A DNA stretch of 64,000 nucleotides, taken from positions 1 to 64,000 of the forward strand of contig DATBHB010000003.1 of the NCBI GenBank assembly GCA_036557705.1. The letters are read 5' to 3'. Source of the stretch: VAZQ01 sp036557705. GTDB lineage: Bacteria > Pseudomonadota > Alphaproteobacteria > Rhizobiales > Xanthobacteraceae. Positions within the stretch are counted from its first letter, which is position 1. The number at the start of each line of letters is the position of its first letter. This document shows, one piece after another, positions 53,360 through 62,218 of the stretch. Under the pieces are notes generated by a model. The model was given only the letters and a program-made list of their open reading frames with translations, ran no database searches and was not told the DNA's origin. A program made the translations under genes and the position numbers.

Positions 53360-55135
53360 CTAAGCGTCGTAACGAGTAAGCGCCTTCATATCCACCTTGT
53401 TGAGAACGGCGCCGAGCAGAGTCTCATGTACGGTGCGCGACAGCGAAAGAGCGCGCCTGACGACAGTCATATTCGTCTTCCCCCATTCAATGATAAGGAT
53501 GAATGAATCTATCTCATCGGTAACGGCGGGAATGTCCGCCAGTTGGGACATGATTGGCAGGTCAATAATCATGAAGTCGTATGCTTTGCGGAGATCGGTG
53601 AACAATTGCCTGACCGAGTACGACGTCAAAGTGCTGCTCTTAATCGGCCGCGGCGTTTTAGCCGATGGAAGGAAAACCAACCCTGTAACAGGGTCGGTCC
53701 AACTGATCTCGTCAACCGATGACGCGCCCGATATGACCTCGAAAAGTCCTCGCTCGGGAGCGGGACTGAGGATGGATGAGAGCCAGGGATGGAGCAGGTC
53801 GCAGTCGACGAGAATGGTCCTTGCTCCCTGTGAAGCCATCAATTCCGACACGCCCGCTGCAATGGTGGACTTTCCCTCTCTTGCCAGTACGGAGGTAAGA
53901 CCGACAATTTGGTTCTGGTTTCCTCTGCGCTTCAAGGACTCGATCACTGCACTGATGCTGTGAATCCCTCCTCTAAGATCCGGTGATGATGAACTATTGA
54001 TCCTCCAGATCGGACTCTGCTCCGGTCCGATAATCCTTGTACCGGGCGGCGGGAGGCGCGATCTCCGCGCGGGTCGGCGCTCCGTCAACATTGGGCGCGC
54101 AGGGATAACGCCGATGCAATCCGTTCCGAGCTCCCGCGAAACTTGACCCATCGTACGGAACGTCCGGTCTAATCCATCGAGCAGCATTCCCGCCGCCATC
54201 CCGAGTAGTGCGCCTCCGAGCCCGGTTAACGCGAGCACGAGCATCGGTTTCGGCGAGCTCGGCAACAGCGGAGGAGTAGCCTCGGTGATTACGCGCGCCT
54301 CGGAGATCGGGAACGGTTGTTGCTGGATGGTCTGGCTGGCTACCTGCAATTGCGAGGATTGAATGTTGAGCTCGGTCACACGGTCTTCGTCCACACCGTG
54401 CCCTCCAGGGTTGCCGGCGTTGGAGCTCTGAGCGCCGGCAGACAGCTGAGCACGCAATTTCTTGATACGATCCTGGAGCCAATTTGCTGCTCGCCGGGTC
54501 GCTTCGTACCTGGCATCCATTTGATCGGCTATGTACGCATCGACCACGGTATTCGCGATCAGCGCCGCCTGTTTTGGGTCGGTTGACTGAAAATTTATCT
54601 GCACTGCATAGGAACCCTCTCTGCGTTTAACAGACAGGCGGTCTTCGAATCGTTTGACGGCGCGTCGTATCAAGCGATAGTTTGAGTCATCAGCAGCGGT
54701 ATTCAAGTCGGAAAGTGCGTCGGTCAATCCGACTGTGAAGGCGCCGGACCGATCGGGACCGACAAATTCGGCGTCACGCGTTAATTGAAGAGCATTAATG
54801 ACGGCCAGTGCAACCTTTTCGGATTTCAGTACCTCGATCTGGCTTTGCAACCTGAATGAGTCTGCTTGAGTGTCGGTTGGTCCCGATGTTTGCTGCTCAC
54901 GGCTAACTCTGTTTGGATCTATCAAAAGCACCGCTTGCGAGGTGAATTTTGGGATCGCAATAAACAGGTAGAGTATCCCCGTCCCGACGGACAGGAGCAG
55001 GACCAGGATTATGATAGATCGCCGTCGTTGCAGAAAGCGGAATGCTGATGCCACCGCGTCCGCCGCGGAAATTGGACGAGGTCCAATTTCCTGGACATCC
55101 TCTGCCATGCCGCTCGAATTTTTGCTCAGCAGCAT
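53360..55135 (-). CDS. Wzc/ExoP-type chain-length regulator with degenerate kinase domain
   Basis: 591 aa (an ATG at 55108 is an alternative start). Wzz domain: ADAVASAFRFLQRRRSIIIL membrane segment, KFTSQAVLLIDPNR; second membrane segment MLVLALTGLGGALLGMAAGM. Cytoplasmic BY-kinase-like domain: Walker A region SVLAREGKSTIAAGV, Walker A' TILVDCDLLHPWLS and Walker B FMIIDLPIMS. The periplasmic coiled coil between ANWLQDRIKKLRAQLS and the second membrane segment is short (about 60 residues) and there is no C-terminal tyrosine cluster (ends ALTRYDA), so autophosphorylation may be lost. It is upstream of the export gene. Confidence 0.88.
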   Translation of the reverse strand: MLLSKNSSGMAEDVQEIGPRPISAADAVASAFRFLQRRRSIIILVLLLSVGTGILYLFIAIPKFTSQAVLLIDPNRVSREQQTSGPTDTQADSFRLQSQIEVLKSEKVALAVINALQLTRDAEFVGPDRSGAFTVGLTDALSDLNTAADDSNYRLIRRAVKRFEDRLSVKRREGSYAVQINFQSTDPKQAALIANTVVDAYIADQMDARYEATRRAANWLQDRIKKLRAQLSAGAQSSNAGNPGGHGVDEDRVTELNIQSSQLQVASQTIQQQPFPISEARVITEATPPLLPSSPKPMLVLALTGLGGALLGMAAGMLLDGLDRTFRTMGQVSRELGTDCIGVIPARPMLTERRPARRSRLPPPGTRIIGPEQSPIWRINSSSSPDLRGGIHSISAVIESLKRRGNQNQIVGLTSVLAREGKSTIAAGVSELMASQGARTILVDCDLLHPWLSSILSPAPERGLFEVISGASSVDEISWTDPVTGLVFLPSAKTPRPIKSSTLTSYSVRQLFTDLRKAYDFMIIDLPIMSQLADIPAVTDEIDSFILIIEWGKTNMTVVRRALSLSRTVHETLLGAVLNKVDMKALTRYDA

Positions 55136-55504
55136 ACCACGACCCCACGCGTCGAATCTGGGTTGGCTCGAAACAGCAAGGCCTTGTACCGGCGGAAGGG
55201 GGCAGGCGAGCTGCGCTCCGCCCCCGGACCGATGAACTGCCGCGAGACCAAGATGTTCCCGCGAAACCCATATCGCATACGGTCGTTGTTCTGCCGCCCT
55301 CTAATCGGAACCGCTCCTTGTCCATGAATCCGTGTCCATGAATCTGAAGCATCGGCGGATAAATGCGACCCGCGGGTATTCCGGGTGTCGGGTTCCACGC
55401 GATCACCAACGCGTTCCCGATCCGTTCGAAGAGCTTCCCTATCGAGCATTTCAAAAGTGCAATGTGCGTCTTGAAGATTCTACAACCTGCCGGTCCCCTC
55501 GAAT
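55136..55504. promoter_or_regulatory. 369-bp divergent gap between chain-length and polymerase genes
   Basis: No gene is supported. A 12-bp direct repeat TGTCCATGAATC occurs at 55319-55330 and 55333-55344. Promoters for both directions should be here; no clear -35/-10 pair was recognised. Confidence 0.45.
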
Positions 55505-56791
55505 ATGAACAGCCAACACAGGATGAGAGCCAATCGGATCCGATCGGAACTCATACCGATCCACCGGCACCTCGGCAAAATATTCATCACGTTCAACTGG
55601 CTCTTTCTCACGATCGCCACCGCAGACTTGTCGCAAGGCAGGCCGCTCCGGTTCGCTGGTTATCTGGCTCCGATTCTCATCGTGCTGGGACTGATCAATG
55701 GCTCGGTATACCTCGATCGCCGGTTGTTGATGGTCCCGCTTGTTTACGTCTGCATCCTGTTTTCGGCCGTCGCCGCAGGGGCCGATTTCACGGATTATTT
55801 CTTTGCCAGAGACGTCTTGATCATTTCCAGCGGTATCCTGACCCTGGTAACGGTATACAATTTTCGCGACTCTGACGCCAAGCTGCTGCTGATTCTGCTT
55901 GTTCTAAACCTTATTACCAACAGTATAGGGCGCGGCCAGTCGTTCGAATTCAAGTTCGACCTTATCAGGTCGGAAGGCGGTCTAGAGTCATCATTTGGAT
56001 TTTCACTGGGCCTCCTTGCGATCTATTTCTACCTCCGACGAGACTGGAGTTGGATGCTGGTATCTTCGTTGGCCGTCCTGCTGTCGTTCAAACGAGCGGC
56101 ATTTGTGGGCATAATTGTCATCGTGGTGATGAACCTCGGACTCAACATGCTCAGGCTGGATCGCTTTTTAGGCCGCCGGCGACTCGTTGCTTGGGGAGCG
56201 GCATTGTCCTTGGCGGTCGGCCTTTTCTTTGGCTTTAATGCCAAGTCCATCATTTCAACGGCGTTCGCTTACGTTGCCCCATATACCCCCATTGATTTCT
56301 ATCTCCTCGGCAGATACGAGTTCGCTTCGGCAATTACCGACAATCTGCGGAATAGCTCGCTGCTCACGTGGCTTTTTGGCCATGGACCTGGGGCCGCGAC
56401 ACGGCTGATCGCCGAGGTATTTTCCGTTAGAGACGAACCGCACGACGATCATCTGAGGATTGTCTACGAATATGGTATCGTGGGAGGGGTTGGCTTGTAC
56501 CTGGTGATATTCGCCGCACTACGCCGCAACATCGTTGGATTATACGTTTTCATATATCAAATGATATTGTTTATGACGGACAATACGCTCATCTATTATT
56601 ATCATTGGTTCGCCATATGGGTTGTCGTAAACGCGTATGAAGACCGACAACCCGAATTGAGCGCGAGTCCCTCGCCCACAACCACGAGCCGCACTGCAGT
56701 ACGTGCCGCTCCGCTTCCGTCAGGCTCAGCCGGCGGCGTTCCGCTCGCCGGGGTGGCGTTTCGGCCGCACGGCCGCAGGGTCGGTGAGTGA
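55505..56791 (+). CDS. Wzy-like polymerase / O-antigen ligase-type membrane protein
   Basis: 428 aa with about 10-12 membrane segments (IFITFNWLFLTIATADL, LLMVPLVYVCILFSAVAAGA, LLILLVLNLITNSIGRG, VVMNLGLNMLRLD and others). The large periplasmic loop contains LFGHGPGAATRLIAEVFS and DEPHDDHLRIVYEYGIVGG, the H-x-x-x-E/YG block of the Wzy_C/ligase family. It would link repeat units into polymer at the periplasmic face. The C-terminal ~50 residues are Pro/Ser-rich. Its stop overlaps the next glycosyltransferase by 4 bp (GTGA). Confidence 0.82.
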   Translation: MNSQHRMRANRIRSELIPIHRHLGKIFITFNWLFLTIATADLSQGRPLRFAGYLAPILIVLGLINGSVYLDRRLLMVPLVYVCILFSAVAAGADFTDYFFARDVLIISSGILTLVTVYNFRDSDAKLLLILLVLNLITNSIGRGQSFEFKFDLIRSEGGLESSFGFSLGLLAIYFYLRRDWSWMLVSSLAVLLSFKRAAFVGIIVIVVMNLGLNMLRLDRFLGRRRLVAWGAALSLAVGLFFGFNAKSIISTAFAYVAPYTPIDFYLLGRYEFASAITDNLRNSSLLTWLFGHGPGAATRLIAEVFSVRDEPHDDHLRIVYEYGIVGGVGLYLVIFAALRRNIVGLYVFIYQMILFMTDNTLIYYYHWFAIWVVVNAYEDRQPELSASPSPTTTSRTAVRAAPLPSGSAGGVPLAGVAFRPHGRRVGE

Positions 56792-57954
56792 TCATGCGCA
56801 GCCGGCGTGCCGAAGCAGGGCCGCCCAGGGTGACGCTGGTCGCCAATATTCCTGTGCCTTACCGGATTCCCGTTTGGAACAGGCTCGGAGCGGACCCGAG
56901 GATCGATTTTTCGGTGGTCTTTTGTGCTGAAAGAGAGCCAAACCGCCAATGGGCTATCGGACCACTCGGCTTCAGGCATTTCTTCCTTAAAGAGCGATTT
57001 TTCGCAATAGCGACCCGCAATGACAGCCAAGGGCTGTCACAGTATATTCACAATAATCTCGACGTGTGGCGTACGCTGAAACGTATCAATCCGCACGTTG
57101 TCATGACGCAAGGGTTCAATCCAACGTTCCTATATGCCTTTCTGTACACTCAATGGCATAGACGGAAACACATTTGCATGACCGATGGTACGTTGGCATC
57201 GGAACGAGCATTATCGTGGCTGCATAGGAGAATGCGCCGGATTGTCTTCAGACGGAGCGGTGCATTCGTTGGAGCGAGCGATGCATCGGTGAAGCTGTAT
57301 CGCCACTATGGCTTGCCTCCTGAAAAGGTGTTCAAGGCCCCGCTGTGCGTGGACAACGACCAGTTCCGGTACGGGCTCACCTTAAAACAGTTCGACCTGA
57401 TGTTTTGCGGGAGATTGATCGGAGACAAGGGTCCGTGTTTCGCTCTGGAAGTCGCGGAGCGTGCCGGGTTGGCGTTGAACCGGCCAGTCACCGTCCTATT
57501 CGTCGGGTCCGGCCCGTTGGAGGCGCAACTCCGTGAGAAGGCGGAGCGCTGCAGGAGCGCAGAGTGTTCTTTTCATGGATTTGCGCAGCCCTGTGAACTG
57601 CCTCGACTGTATGCTTCGGCTCGTATCTTCTTGTTTCCTACGAAGGGAGACGTTTGGGGCGTTGTCGCCAACGAGGCCTGCGCTGCGGGTCTGCCCATCG
57701 TCGCTACGCCATTTGCCGGATCTGTCGGCGAAATCGTTCAGGATGATGTAAATGGGTTCGTACGCGACTTCGAGATTGAACAGTGGACGGCAGCGGTTTG
57801 CCGGCTGTTGACGGATCGGGACACGTATAGCCAATTCTCATCGAATTCCTTGAGGCTCATAGCGCATCACAACTATGACACGGCTGCTGGAACGATAGTC
57901 GAAGCCGCGCTTTCGACTTTGCGGGTGCCGTCGGGCAATTCTTCCGAACCGTAA
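56788..57954 (+). CDS. GT4-family glycosyltransferase
   Basis: 388 aa from GTG 56788 (ATG at 56794 also possible). VTLVANIPVPYRIPVWNRLG, VVFCAEREPNRQW, DVWRTLKRINPHVVMTQGFNP, then LMFCGRLIGDKGPCFALEVA and LFPTKGDVWGVVANEACAAGLPIVATP with the EX7E-like motif. The N-terminal PYRIPVWNRLG block is typical for EPS transferases of the GT4 class. It is translationally coupled to the polymerase gene. Confidence 0.9.
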   Translation: MIMRSRRAEAGPPRVTLVANIPVPYRIPVWNRLGADPRIDFSVVFCAEREPNRQWAIGPLGFRHFFLKERFFAIATRNDSQGLSQYIHNNLDVWRTLKRINPHVVMTQGFNPTFLYAFLYTQWHRRKHICMTDGTLASERALSWLHRRMRRIVFRRSGAFVGASDASVKLYRHYGLPPEKVFKAPLCVDNDQFRYGLTLKQFDLMFCGRLIGDKGPCFALEVAERAGLALNRPVTVLFVGSGPLEAQLREKAERCRSAECSFHGFAQPCELPRLYASARIFLFPTKGDVWGVVANEACAAGLPIVATPFAGSVGEIVQDDVNGFVRDFEIEQWTAAVCRLLTDRDTYSQFSSNSLRLIAHHNYDTAAGTIVEAALSTLRVPSGNSSEP

Positions 57955-58251
57955 CCAGGAGCCGGTGGGGAGTTTGTGGCCGTTGCAAGCGAGCATGGGT
58001 TCAGGAACACCACTGACCGAGGAATGCTGACCGCGGCCCGGTGCTGCCACGCAGCCTATGGTTCAGCTTTCGGCGCTGGTGACCATTGCCTGCCGGAACT
58101 TGCGCCGGGATGAGTTGTTACGATGGCGGTCGATTTGAGCAGTGGCGTATGTTCGCGTTCGCGTATTGCTTGATGCATTGTCGCTGCAGCCCTCGGCCAC
58201 GGGCGACCCCACTTCACCAAAACAGAGTCCGCAACCGAGCGGAACCGGTTG
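57955..58251. other. 297-bp gap, nothing recognised
   Basis: Between the glycosyltransferase and FemAB-like genes. No open frame with family features, no clear repeat or terminator. Confidence 0.4.
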
Positions 58252-59370
58252 ATGGGCGCCGCGGAGAGCAATTGTTGGCGAGGCCCGAGTGAAATGCACA
58301 CGTTCGGCCCACTGTGCACGCGTACTCCGAGGCGCGACTTGTCCATAACGAAGCTGTCTCGAGACGAATGGGATATTGCGGTTCTGCGTTTTCGAGACCT
58401 GTCGCATCATCAGTGCGGGTCATACGCGCTGGAAGCAGCTGATTACTGGGGTGCACGATCGGAATGCATCGGAATCTCCTACCAACAGGCGCTCATCGGG
58501 TTGGCGAACGTCCGCCTCAAGACAGTTCCGGTACCACAGTTTGGCATCGCGTATGTGCACTCCGGTCCCCTCACGGCCCAGGATGACGGCTTTTCACCGC
58601 AAGTGTTCGATTGGTGTCTTAACGCGCTTGCAAACGAGTATGTTCATGGGCGCGGATTGGTGCTCCGCGTCATCCCTCCGTTCCGCGGCGGCAGGTGGCG
58701 CGAAGCGCAAGCTGCTTGCTTCGAGGCAAACGGCTTCCGACCTTTGCTCGCGCAAAGTCCATATCAGACCGTCATTGTGGACCTGTCTGTCGGGCCGGAC
58801 GAGATCCGACGCCGCTTTCGCGGCACTTGGCGCAGGGAGCTCCAGAAAGCCGAAAAGGCAGACATTACGATAACGCAGTCGGACTCACTGGACGATTTCG
58901 ACCGTTTTGAACCTCTATTTTTGGAGCTGGCCAGCAAGAAGGGATTCAGTGCGCGTCAGGATGTCGGTTTTTTCCGACGTGCACAAAACAAGGCGCATCC
59001 TGCGCAAAGGTTGCTGATTCATCTCGCCTGGCGACGCGACAACTTGGTTGCTGGCCACATTGGGAGCTTCGTCGGCGACACGGCCGTTTACCTGTTGGGA
59101 GCGGCGAACGCTGAAGGCCGCGACTGTCGCGCCTCGTATCTATTGCACTGGGCGGTCATCACACACGGGAAGCGGAGCGGCAACATCTTTTATGATTTGG
59201 GCGGGATCAATCCGCAGCAAAAGTCAGGCGTCTCCACGTTCAAGAGGGGGCTTTCCGGCACGCACGTATTTGGATGTGCTCCGTATGAGCTGGCGCCAAG
59301 CCGTATGGCAGGCGCCGCCGTCCACTTGCTGGAAACTGCATACAAGGCCGTCAACCGTCAGAAAGAATAA
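58252..59370 (+). CDS. FemAB/GNAT-fold acyltransferase of the polysaccharide locus
   Basis: About 372 aa from the ATG at 58252 (ATG at 58294 also possible). Two GNAT-like halves: GLANVRLKTVPVPQFGIAYV and RGLVLRVIPPFRGG in the first; VDLSVGPDEIRRRFRGTWRRELQKAEKA, HLAWRRDNLVAGHIGSFVGDTAVYLLGA and NIFYDLGGINPQQKSGVSTFKRGL in the second. This matches the FemAB-like family found in EPS loci, related to aminoacyl-tRNA-dependent peptidoglycan transferases. It probably attaches an acyl or aminoacyl group to a sugar amine; donor and acceptor unknown. Confidence 0.85.
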   Translation: MGAAESNCWRGPSEMHTFGPLCTRTPRRDLSITKLSRDEWDIAVLRFRDLSHHQCGSYALEAADYWGARSECIGISYQQALIGLANVRLKTVPVPQFGIAYVHSGPLTAQDDGFSPQVFDWCLNALANEYVHGRGLVLRVIPPFRGGRWREAQAACFEANGFRPLLAQSPYQTVIVDLSVGPDEIRRRFRGTWRRELQKAEKADITITQSDSLDDFDRFEPLFLELASKKGFSARQDVGFFRRAQNKAHPAQRLLIHLAWRRDNLVAGHIGSFVGDTAVYLLGAANAEGRDCRASYLLHWAVITHGKRSGNIFYDLGGINPQQKSGVSTFKRGLSGTHVFGCAPYELAPSRMAGAAVHLLETAYKAVNRQKE

Positions 59371-59476
59371 ATTAGAATCCGGCATCGCTCGATCCTCCAT
59401 TTTATTTACGAACTTCAGATCGGATCTGCGGTGAAAGCGCTGGAGGGCGAGCAGTCGGAAGTTTCACCCTCCTCGA

Positions 59477-60400
59477 TCACAGATACCCAAAGCGCATCAG
59501 ATAAGGTGCGCTTGCGGCCGAAACAACAGCGACATCTGACCATTTCATCGCACGCCGCCACTCGTCGTCCGGTTTTAAAACTATGTCTCCAGATTGAAAC
59601 TTCATCGGATTGCCCTCTATAGTGTGGGTTATGACCTTTCGAATCACACGATTAGTCGATGCAAATATTGCATCCGGATTGCCGGCCCATTGAGTGCAGC
59701 CGAGCACGGAGGACAAGACCTCTTTGGGATTCCCAGCGAAGTTCTCGTATTTGACGATTATGTGGGACCTGACCCGGTTGGCATGCTTGAGCATTCCTAC
59801 CAAAAGGTGACGAAAGTTCCAGTCCATCGCGCTCTGGAGTGGACCAATGCGCACCATGGCGCCCCGGTCATCAGGAAGGTTCTTGATCCTCTGCCACGAA
59901 TATGCCACGGCTCGGCTGTCGCGCACCAGCTGTATGACATGAAGGCTGATGTCGGGAATGATGCTGAGTAGATACCCTTGGGATGGAGTTTTGGAGGAGT
60001 CCACTATGACTTTTGCTCGCGAGACTGCTTGGATCGCTGAAAATAATGAATTGGTCAGGGATTTGAATGCATCAAGGGATTGAGAATACTCGGACGTCCG
60101 AGCACGCGGGCACAGCATGAAAGGAATTGTGCGCACACGGCACGATGCCCGCTGCATCCGAAGAATAGCCGGTGCATCGAGCCGATGAACGGCTCCAAAC
60201 GCTTGCTCTATCACTGACATCCAAAAATCGCAGCTCAGGAATGGACGGCCGCAGCTACATCGCCTATTTTCTATGAGACCAGCTTGCCAGATCTCATTCA
60301 CCTCGCCGACAGGAACGACACCATCAAGTTGACCAAGAACTGTTTCCAGAACGGTGCTCCCACTCCGTCCTGAACCTCCAATAAAAAGCACTTCGGTCAT
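59477..60400 (-). CDS. PAPS-dependent sulfotransferase family protein
   Basis: 307 aa. The 5'-phosphosulfate loop is VLFIGGSGRSGSTVLETVLG (residues 4-23), the 3'-phosphate site is LVRDSRAVAYSWQRI, and VIVDSSKTPSQG and IIVKYENFAGNP complete the usual pattern; CSCGRPFLSCDFW is a Cys pair seen in one bacterial subgroup. It would transfer sulfate from PAPS to a sugar hydroxyl or amine. PAPS can be made by cysD-cysNC at the left end of the same locus. It is read opposite to the FemAB-like gene and follows the GH39-like gene by 21 bp. Confidence 0.88.
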   Translation of the reverse strand: MTEVLFIGGSGRSGSTVLETVLGQLDGVVPVGEVNEIWQAGLIENRRCSCGRPFLSCDFWMSVIEQAFGAVHRLDAPAILRMQRASCRVRTIPFMLCPRARTSEYSQSLDAFKSLTNSLFSAIQAVSRAKVIVDSSKTPSQGYLLSIIPDISLHVIQLVRDSRAVAYSWQRIKNLPDDRGAMVRIGPLQSAMDWNFRHLLVGMLKHANRVRSHIIVKYENFAGNPKEVLSSVLGCTQWAGNPDAIFASTNRVIRKVITHTIEGNPMKFQSGDIVLKPDDEWRRAMKWSDVAVVSAASAPYLMRFGYL

Positions 60401-60421
60401 GGCGCGGAGAACTGCCTCAGC

Positions 60422-61642
60422 CTAAAACGCCGTTCCTGTTTCCAGCAGGATTGGTTTGATGCCGATGGACACAGCCCGGTTCTGGGGTATCTTGCTAACA
60501 GCCCCAGTCAAATCTCGTTGTTGCGTATATGGGGACGGCGCTGAATACGATTGAGGTGCGGTTCCGGACGCCCAGACCGCGAGCGCGCTATATCCGTTGG
60601 CTCGAACGAGAGAACACGTCCAAACGACGCCACTGGAATTAACCTGGGCACAGGGCGCTTTCATCACCGCCCCGCTCATCCATTTGCCTACTTCTCTATA
60701 AGCTACTCCAGCGGAGCTTAAACGGTTTGCGGAACTCTGCAATCCACCGACATCGCCGCTATCGTAACCGTACCAATAGAATCGAGCTACTCCCAATGGC
60801 CATTGCAGCAAATGATATTGCGCGACGTAGGCAACCTGGTGATCAGTATCCAAGGTGATGGGAAACCCTGCTTCGGTGTCCCACATCGGTTTGGATCCCT
60901 GGCCGTACCTTGAGAGAACGCTTTTGTAGGCGCCCACGTAAGGGGCGATCGATTCACCGCTTTGGTTCACATAGCCGTGGAAGGACATGATGTCGCCGTA
61001 ACGACCGCTGCCCGCAGCCAGCAGGGAAGTCATGTAGCTCGGACCAGACGATCCCGAGGTCGATGGCATCAATACCATAGCTGTCCGATCCAGCGACTTG
61101 ATAATGCCGTAGGCCTGGCTCTGCAGCGTGATGAGGGTGGACATATCGCTGCACCAGAACTGAGGACTTTCCGGTTCGTTCCAGACTTCCCAGTATTTTA
61201 TCTTTCCTGCGGCATGCGTCACGATGGCACGCACGAAGTCTGTCCAATACTGGAGGTTGGATGGCGGCAGGCAGGATCGGGAAGAAGCCCACGATGGCAC
61301 GTGACCAAAAGTGTATACCAGATCGACGCCGCCGTGCGCAGATACCAAGTTGATATACGAGTCCAGTCCTTTAAAATTATAAACACCTTCGGACTTGTTG
61401 ATATCGGCCCAAGCTACGCCGAGATCCCAGAGCCGCAGACTTCCAAACGAGATAGGGGGCCACGGCGAAAGCAGGGAATTGCTGAAGACATGCATGCCGA
61501 AGTAACCTGAGTTAACGGGCGTTGAGCTGTCGGCTCCGGAGGCAGCTGAACTCACGCATACCGGGGCAAAGGTTATGACGAATGATGCAAGCATCTGGAT
61601 CAATCTGCAGCCGGTGCGTTTGCGTGTGAGCCGGTCGAGCAT
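60422..61642 (-). CDS. Exported GH39-like glycoside hydrolase
   Basis: 406 aa from the ATG at 61642, preceded by AGGAG at good spacing. Signal peptide MLASFVITFAPVCVSSAASG. TIM-barrel of clan GH-A: GSLRLWDLGVAWADINKSEG, DLVYTFGHVPSWAS, acid/base Glu156 in YWEVWNEPES, DIMSFHGYVNQSG, nucleophile Glu257 in KPMWDTEAGFP. It resembles the PslG-type hydrolases encoded in some EPS loci, which cut their own polymer. Probably periplasmic. The sulfotransferase gene follows on the same strand. Confidence 0.85.
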   Translation of the reverse strand: MLDRLTRKRTGCRLIQMLASFVITFAPVCVSSAASGADSSTPVNSGYFGMHVFSNSLLSPWPPISFGSLRLWDLGVAWADINKSEGVYNFKGLDSYINLVSAHGGVDLVYTFGHVPSWASSRSCLPPSNLQYWTDFVRAIVTHAAGKIKYWEVWNEPESPQFWCSDMSTLITLQSQAYGIIKSLDRTAMVLMPSTSGSSGPSYMTSLLAAGSGRYGDIMSFHGYVNQSGESIAPYVGAYKSVLSRYGQGSKPMWDTEAGFPITLDTDHQVAYVAQYHLLQWPLGVARFYWYGYDSGDVGGLQSSANRLSSAGVAYREVGKWMSGAVMKAPCAQVNSSGVVWTCSLVRANGYSALAVWASGTAPQSYSAPSPYTQQRDLTGAVSKIPQNRAVSIGIKPILLETGTAF

Positions 61643-62218
61643 GGGGTCTCCTAAAACCAGGAACTGGGATGATGACCGAAGGACGTCGAAGGATCCCCGC
61701 TCAAAGCAGCATCGCAAGCATTACGAGCCAGCGGGTCAGTTCCTGGGGGACGTCCTTGGCCTCAGTCCAGGAACAAACCTTTTTCTTGGGCATATACCTT
61801 TTGGGTCGGCGGCTTTGAGCCTGCACATCAACAGGCGCCACGTCGGTCCGTTCCACCCGAGCGAGCCGGCGGGGAGCGCAGCGCCCCTGACCCGCAACTC
61901 GCTTGAGAAAGTCCAAACGGCCCATCGGAAAATTTCGCGGTCGGTCAAACCAATTGCGGCAATCGGTATTGGAGAGCTTAGGCGTCCCCGAATAAAGGGC
62001 GAACACGTGGGCAGTTTCATGGCCGGAATGAACATTATTCCCGTGCTGTTTGCCGGCGGGTCCAGCACGGGCCTGCGGCAAGTTGCCTATGCGGTTCACG
62101 CCATTCGAAGGTCCAAGACTTCGAGGCCTGAGCAGCGGCTGCCGCAGGTGGCGGCAGCTGTTGCCGTCCGCGAGGGGACATCGACCGTAAAATGATCCCG
62201 CTCAGGGAGAATACGAGC
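61643..62218. other. 576-bp gap, no convincing gene
   Basis: Frames are open on both strands but show no family features or plausible start signals. GC content falls toward the right. It separates the leftward GH39-like gene from the rightward methyltransferase, so it should hold divergent promoters; a decayed gene is possible. Confidence 0.4.

Noticed and set aside
61575..62195. A 206-codon open frame on the + strand after the GH39-like gene
   Set aside because: It overlaps the signal peptide and ribosome-binding site of the GH39-like gene and shows no family features.
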